Assembly: GCA_035286585.1 (NCBI GenBank)
Contig: DATEDC010000171.1
Span: 1 to 25,763, forward strand
Direction of reading: 5' to 3'
Length of the DNA stretch: 25,763 nt
Source of the DNA: DSOS01 sp035286585
GTDB taxonomy: Bacteria; Chloroflexota; Anaerolineae; Anaerolineales; UBA4823
Shown: one piece after another, positions 21,686-25,763 of the stretch
Layout: every line of letters begins with the position of its first letter
Numbering within the stretch: the stretch's first letter is position 1
Program-made: the position numbers and the translations under genes
Notes under the pieces: generated by a model
The model's input: only the letters and a program-made list of their open reading frames with translations
The model's database searches: none
What the model was told of the DNA's origin: nothing

Positions 21686-24296
21686 AGTAGAGAAGTTGAC
21701 CAACGGGACAACGGGGGGGCCGGTTTTTGTATATGTACAAAACGGGAAGATCATTCGCATTACGCCTATCGAGTTTGATGACCGCGACGCGCCATCCTGG
21801 ACAATTCAGGCCCGAGGCCGGAAATTTTCTCCGCCCCGAAAAACCAGCCTCTCACCCTATTCATTAGCCTGGCGCTCAATGGTCTATTCGCCAACCAGGG
21901 TGTTATATCCCCTCAGGCGGGTCGATTTTGATCCACATGGAAAACGGAATTGCACCCACAGAGGTGAATCGGGCTACGAGCGCATCAGTTGGGACGAGGC
22001 GGCAGAGATAGTCACCCACGAAATCAAGCGCATCAAAAGAGAATACGGTCCGGCAGCCATGCTGGCCACGCCTGGCTCTCACCATTTATGGGGACACGTG
22101 GGCTACCGGCATAGCGCTTTTTTCAGATTTATGAACCTGGTGGGCTACACCTCAGCTGAACACAATCCAGATAGCTGGGAGGGCTGGCACTGGGGTGGAA
22201 TGCACCAGTGGGGGTTCAGCCACAGGCTCGGGATTCCAGAACAATATGATCTATTAGATGATGCGCTCAAGCACACCGAGCTGATCGTCTTCTGGTCGAG
22301 CGACCCGGAAACAACCAGCGGGATTTACTCCGCTTTCGAGAGCACCCCTCGCCGCCAGTGGTTGAAAGAGCTGGGAGTCAAAATGGTTTTTATCGACCCT
22401 TTCTACAACCATTCGGCCGGCCTGTATGCCGACAAATGGTTTGCTCCCAGGCCCGGCACCGATAACGCCATGGCTTGCGCCATCGCTTACGTCTGGATCA
22501 GCGAGGATCTTTACGACAAGGAATACATCGCTACCAGGACGGTGGGCTTCGAAAAATGGAGGGATTATATCCTGGGCATGGAGGACGGCGTGCCAAAGAC
22601 GCCGGAGTGGGCGGAGAAAGAGAGCAACATCCCGGCCAGAGAGATCAAAGCGTTAGCCAGGGAATGGGGGACGAAAAAGACCATGCTGGCTGCCGGCGGA
22701 CTGGGTGGCTGGGGAGGCGCCTGCCGTGCAGCCACTGGAGGAGAATGGGCACGCCTGATGATCTGCCTGCAGGCCATGCAAGGTCTGGGTAAACCGGGCG
22801 TCAACATCTGGGGTACGACCCAGGGCGCACCGCACAATTCGGATTTCCTGTTTCCAGGTTACGCCGAGGGCGGCATCTCCGGCGACATTGACAACTCGGC
22901 CGCCGCTTACCGCTGGGTTTACCGCATGAAGTTCAAGCCCACCCGCTCCAGCATCAATTCTCCAATGGGGCAGCATATCCCCAGGTTGAGAATCCCGGAA
23001 TGCATTCTGGATGGCAAGTATGAATGGCGGGGGAAAGGTTTTTGCGGGCAGTCCATAGAGGCGCAACTGCACCAGTACAAGTATCCGGCCGACGGTTACC
23101 CGGAAATCCAGATGTATTACCGCTATGGAGGCTCGTTCATCGGGACGATGAACGAGACCAATCGCTACGTCAAGGCTTACCAGACTGAGCGATTGCCCTT
23201 CGTGGTCAACCAGGCAATCTGGATGGAAGGGGAGACCAGGTTCGCGGACATCATTTTGCCGGCCTGTACCAACTTCGAACGTTGGGACATCAGCGAATTC
23301 GCTGGTTGCCTGGGGTACATCCCCGATTCTACCTGCCAAGTCAATCACAGGGTGATCAGCCTGCAGAAGAAATGCATTGAGCCATTGGGAGAGTCGAAGT
23401 CCGATTACGATATCTTCGCCCTCCTGGCGGAAAAGCTGGGTTTTTACGACGTGTACACCGAGGGGGGGCTGACCGAGCTGGATTGGGTCAGGCGCATGTT
23501 TGATGCCAGCGACCTGCCCAAGTACAACACCTGGGAGGAATTCTTCGAGAAGGGTTACTTTGTAGTGCCCATCCCGGAGGATTACCAGCCCACCCCAGCG
23601 TTGAGATGGTTCGCCGAGGACCGCAAACGGGATACGCCCGATTGGGGACCACACCCCGAGTCCCAGGAAGAATTTGGCAAGGGGCTGCAAACCACCTCGG
23701 GGCTGTTGGAGTTCGAATCCTCCAGCCTGAAGAAGTTTGACCCGTATGACGAGGAGCGGCCGGTGATCCCGAAATACATCCCCTCCTGGGAGGGGCACCA
23801 TACCACCGAGCTATACAACAAATTCCCCTTGCACCTGATCTCACCGCACCCGCGCTTCAGTTTTCACACCATGGGAGACGCCAAGGATAGCTGGCTCAAC
23901 GACGTTAGGGACCACCGGATTTTGAAAGAGGATGGTTACTATTACTGGATCATCCGCATGAACTCTAAGGACGCCGCAATGCGCGGCATCCTGGATACCG
24001 ACCTGGTCCGTGTGTTTAATGAGCGAGGGGAAGTGGTGTGCGCGGCGAAGGTGACCGAGCGGCTGCCACCAGGGACGGTGCACTCGTACGAATCGTGCGC
24101 GGATTACGATCCACTGGGAAAACCGGGAGAATCAGCAGACCGGAGCGGCTGCATCAACATCCTGACTCCGGCTCGTTTCATCACCAAGAATTCGAGCGGC
24201 ATGGCGCCGAATTCGTGCCTGGTGGAGATCGAGAAGCTGGAAGCTCCGCTCAATAGGGAGTTTTCGGATGAGCAGAAGCTCACCGTCAGCGGATAA
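21678..24296 (+). CDS. athL: Pyrogallol-phloroglucinol transhydroxylase-type molybdoenzyme, large subunit
   Basis: The 872-residue protein is a DMSO-reductase-family molybdopterin enzyme, close in length to the Pelobacter acidigallici large subunit (about 875). Pyrogallol hydroxytransferase converts pyrogallol to phloroglucinol using a tetrahydroxybenzene cosubstrate. It lacks the N-terminal Cys motif for an [4Fe-4S] cluster and a Tat signal, as the characterised enzyme does, so it is cytoplasmic. S166 in 'NPDSWEGWHWGG' is the expected Mo ligand. H135, Y143, R144, D165, W167, W345 and Y395 align by a constant shift of 9 with residues I recall as active-site residues of the structure; C544 and Y547 fit with a shift of 13. 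The start is ATG 21678, with AAGGAG upstream; the frame runs further up into the permease gene. Confidence 0.88.
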   Translation: MSKVEKLTNGTTGGPVFVYVQNGKIIRITPIEFDDRDAPSWTIQARGRKFSPPRKTSLSPYSLAWRSMVYSPTRVLYPLRRVDFDPHGKRNCTHRGESGYERISWDEAAEIVTHEIKRIKREYGPAAMLATPGSHHLWGHVGYRHSAFFRFMNLVGYTSAEHNPDSWEGWHWGGMHQWGFSHRLGIPEQYDLLDDALKHTELIVFWSSDPETTSGIYSAFESTPRRQWLKELGVKMVFIDPFYNHSAGLYADKWFAPRPGTDNAMACAIAYVWISEDLYDKEYIATRTVGFEKWRDYILGMEDGVPKTPEWAEKESNIPAREIKALAREWGTKKTMLAAGGLGGWGGACRAATGGEWARLMICLQAMQGLGKPGVNIWGTTQGAPHNSDFLFPGYAEGGISGDIDNSAAAYRWVYRMKFKPTRSSINSPMGQHIPRLRIPECILDGKYEWRGKGFCGQSIEAQLHQYKYPADGYPEIQMYYRYGGSFIGTMNETNRYVKAYQTERLPFVVNQAIWMEGETRFADIILPACTNFERWDISEFAGCLGYIPDSTCQVNHRVISLQKKCIEPLGESKSDYDIFALLAEKLGFYDVYTEGGLTELDWVRRMFDASDLPKYNTWEEFFEKGYFVVPIPEDYQPTPALRWFAEDRKRDTPDWGPHPESQEEFGKGLQTTSGLLEFESSSLKKFDPYDEERPVIPKYIPSWEGHHTTELYNKFPLHLISPHPRFSFHTMGDAKDSWLNDVRDHRILKEDGYYYWIIRMNSKDAAMRGILDTDLVRVFNERGEVVCAAKVTERLPPGTVHSYESCADYDPLGKPGESADRSGCINILTPARFITKNSSGMAPNSCLVEIEKLEAPLNREFSDEQKLTVSG

Positions 24297-24356
24297 AAAT
24301 GCAGCAGACGCAGGACAAGTCGTCAACCTGTCCAACATTTTCAAGGGAGAGCTGGC

Positions 24357-25193
24357 ATGAATAAGTGGAATCTGGTCATCGATGTGGCGAAATGCCACGA
24401 TTGCAACAACTGTTTCCTAGCCTGCAAAGACGAACAATGTGAGAACGACCACCTGCCCTACGCCGCAGCCCAACCCAGGCACGGCCAGCGGTGGATCGAC
24501 CTGCTGCCCAAGGAGCGCGGCCAGTATCCCAGAATCGACGTGGCCTACCTGGCGTATACGTGCATGCACTGCGACAACGCCGACTGCATGAAGGCGGTTG
24601 AAAATGGCGCGGTCTACAAGCGGGAGGATGGGATCGTGATCATCGACCCGGTGAAAGCCAGAGGGCAGAAGGCGATCGTCGACGCTTGTCCGTATGGGGT
24701 TATCTGGTGGAACGAGGCGCTCGACCTGCCCCAAAAATGCACTTTCTGCGCTCACCTGCTGGATGAGGGCTGGAAGGCGCCAAGGTGCGTGCAAGCCTGC
24801 CCAACCGGTGCGCTGATCTTCCTTAATGTGGAAGATACCGAGATGCAGCGGCTGGCAAATTCCGAAGGGCTGGAGTTGTGGCATGCGGAATTCGGGTTGG
24901 AGCCCCGCGTGTATTATCGGAATCTCTACCGCTACAACAAGTGTTTTATCGCCGGCAACGTAGCTTTGAAGGACGTAGACGAGTGCGCCAACGGAGCGAA
25001 TGTCACCCTGAGGGATGGCTCCGGCAAGGTGGTCGATCTCGCTGTGACGGACAACTACGGCGATTTTAAATTCGACAAACTGGAAAAAGATGGCAGGCAG
25101 TATCGCCTGCAGGTCGAGTATCCCGGGTACACAAAGCAGGAAGTGGGCGTAGAAATGAAAGAAAGCCTCAACCTGGGCACTATTCTCCTGTGA
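24357..25193 (+). CDS. athS: Transhydroxylase small subunit, [4Fe-4S] protein with C-terminal beta domain
   Basis: The 278-residue electron-transfer partner (about 274 in Pelobacter) carries exactly twelve Cys in ferredoxin-type positions: 13, 16, 19, 23, 69, 72, 77, 111, 128, 131, 144 and 148. That is enough for three [4Fe-4S] clusters, one fewer than in typical DmsB-like subunits; the position after C77 where a fourth Cys is usual holds Val. Residues about 197-278 ('FIAGNVALKDVDECANGANVTLRDGSGKVVDLAVTDNYGDFKFDKL...YRLQVEYPGY') form a Cna-B/carboxypeptidase-regulatory-like beta domain, a peculiar trait of this enzyme. AAGGGAG precedes the ATG, 60 bases after the large subunit. Confidence 0.9.
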   Translation: MNKWNLVIDVAKCHDCNNCFLACKDEQCENDHLPYAAAQPRHGQRWIDLLPKERGQYPRIDVAYLAYTCMHCDNADCMKAVENGAVYKREDGIVIIDPVKARGQKAIVDACPYGVIWWNEALDLPQKCTFCAHLLDEGWKAPRCVQACPTGALIFLNVEDTEMQRLANSEGLELWHAEFGLEPRVYYRNLYRYNKCFIAGNVALKDVDECANGANVTLRDGSGKVVDLAVTDNYGDFKFDKLEKDGRQYRLQVEYPGYTKQEVGVEMKESLNLGTILL

Positions 25194-25244
25194 CAAGTGC
25201 CAGGCGGATCGAGCGATAACGTCGCGAGAGAGGGATAGCTTTCC

Positions 25245-25763
25245 ATGGAAAAGTTAATTCTTACAGCAGCACTGACCGGGGCGATCACCGTACCCACCCA
25301 GACCTCCCATCTGCCCTACACCATCCATGGGCTGGCCGAAGATGCCATCGCCTGCGCCAGGGCAGGGGCGACTTCAATCCACGTCCATGCCCGCAACCCG
25401 GAGAATGGGCGGCCATCCTCTGACCCGGAAATTGTACGCCAGATCGTGACGCGCATCAAAGCCGGCTGCGATGCGATCATTTGCATCACCACCGGCGGGG
25501 GGATGGGCATGACGCCCCAGGAACGCCTGCGGGGGGTGGCGCTGTGCCAGCCAGAGCTGGGCACGTTTAACCTGGGGTCGATGAATTTCTCCATGCACCC
25601 GGTGGCGCGGCGTTACAAGCCGGAGGACTGGCGGGAGGATTGGGAACAGGATTACGTTGAGGGCACTAAAGACTTTATCTTCCGCAACACCTTTGGCGAC
25701 ATGGAAGTGTTTGCCAGCACGATGAAGGAGAAAAACGTCAAGCCAGAGTTCGAGGCGTACGAT
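25245..25763 (+). CDS. Beta-keto acid cleavage enzyme (BKACE/DUF849), 3' end outside window
   Basis: The first 173 residues are present and the frame is open to the window's end. They match the BKACE family: 'LTAALTGAITVPTQTSHLPYT', the zinc motif 'SIHVHARNPENGRPSSDPE' (H46, H48; R50 nearby), 'IICITTGGG' and 'PELGTFNLGSMNF'. BKACE enzymes cleave a beta-keto acid with acetyl-CoA, giving acetoacetate and a new acyl-CoA. In this operon the substrate is proposed to be 3,5-dioxohexanoate (triacetate), giving acetoacetate plus acetoacetyl-CoA. The family includes many specificities (for example 3-keto-5-aminohexanoate), so that remains inference. The start is ATG 25245, with an AGAGAGGGA stretch upstream, 51 bases after the small subunit. 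Confidence 0.9.
   Translation, partial: MEKLILTAALTGAITVPTQTSHLPYTIHGLAEDAIACARAGATSIHVHARNPENGRPSSDPEIVRQIVTRIKAGCDAIICITTGGGMGMTPQERLRGVALCQPELGTFNLGSMNFSMHPVARRYKPEDWREDWEQDYVEGTKDFIFRNTFGDMEVFASTMKEKNVKPEFEAYD

Noticed and set aside
22653..23801. Long minus-strand open frame of 382 codons opposite the molybdoenzyme gene
   Set aside because: It lies wholly antisense to a strongly conserved enzyme, has no family resemblance and arises from the codon bias of the real gene.
21678..24296. Formate dehydrogenase, DMSO reductase or acetylene hydratase as identity of the large molybdoenzyme
   Set aside because: Formate dehydrogenases and acetylene hydratase carry an N-terminal [4Fe-4S] Cys motif, absent here. 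There is no Tat signal, and the pocket residues and the small subunit's Cna-B-like domain fit transhydroxylase.
1..25763. CRISPR arrays, integrases, replication origins and rRNA
   Set aside because: I saw no regularly spaced repeats, no integrase-like protein, no DnaA-box cluster and no rRNA sequence in the window.

Overview
The window looks like a chromosomal segment of an anaerobic bacterium, most likely Chloroflexota (Anaerolineae). This rests on secreted proteins with Pro/Thr-rich 'TPT' linkers, an NBR1-type Ig lipoprotein, LysM proteins, moderately high GC in the core and a strictly anaerobic catabolic locus. The taxonomy is inference; no marker gene is present.

Region 1 (1-4600) is an AT-richer, rearranged accessory zone. 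It holds the end of a HEAT-repeat protein, an IS110-family insertion sequence (transposase 895-2097, minus), a 5'-truncated RHS gene whose C-terminal tip is a GIY-YIG-type nuclease toxin, a DUF4259 protein that is the likely immunity partner, and a small IS66 remnant.

Region 2 (4600-12620) is ordinary core genome. A UPF0173-like metallo-beta-lactamase-fold hydrolase converges on ribonuclease Z (TTG start). Then come minus-strand envelope genes (a LysM protein, an NBR1-Ig lipoprotein) and a five-gene minus-strand operon in transcription order: DUF3052 protein, small membrane protein, HAD hydrolase, Nudix hydrolase, LysM membrane protein. A promoter for this operon is visible at 12592-12620. 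A tRNA-Arg with anticodon GCG follows on the plus strand, with its own promoter and a strong terminator.

Region 3 (12978-25763) is the highlight: an uninterrupted plus-strand run of twelve genes that reads as a pyrogallol/phloroglucinol catabolic operon. A GntR/FCD regulator has a perfect 20-bp palindrome between its promoter and its start codon. It is followed by a cyclase-family hydrolase, a cupin, an SDR, a 3-hydroxyacyl-CoA-dehydrogenase-family enzyme, a Liv-type ABC transporter (lipoprotein, two ATPases, two permeases), both subunits of a pyrogallol-phloroglucinol transhydroxylase-type molybdoenzyme, and a beta-keto acid cleavage enzyme that runs off the window.

Proposed flow: an aromatic compound is imported and pyrogallol is isomerised to phloroglucinol by the molybdoenzyme. 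The SDR reduces this to dihydrophloroglucinol and the cyclase-family hydrolase opens the ring to 3-hydroxy-5-oxohexanoate. The 3HCDH-family enzyme oxidises it to 3,5-dioxohexanoate (triacetate), and the cleavage enzyme converts that with acetyl-CoA to acetoacetate plus acetoacetyl-CoA. The family assignments are seen in the sequence; the specific substrates for all steps except the molybdoenzyme are inferred mainly from the set of genes.
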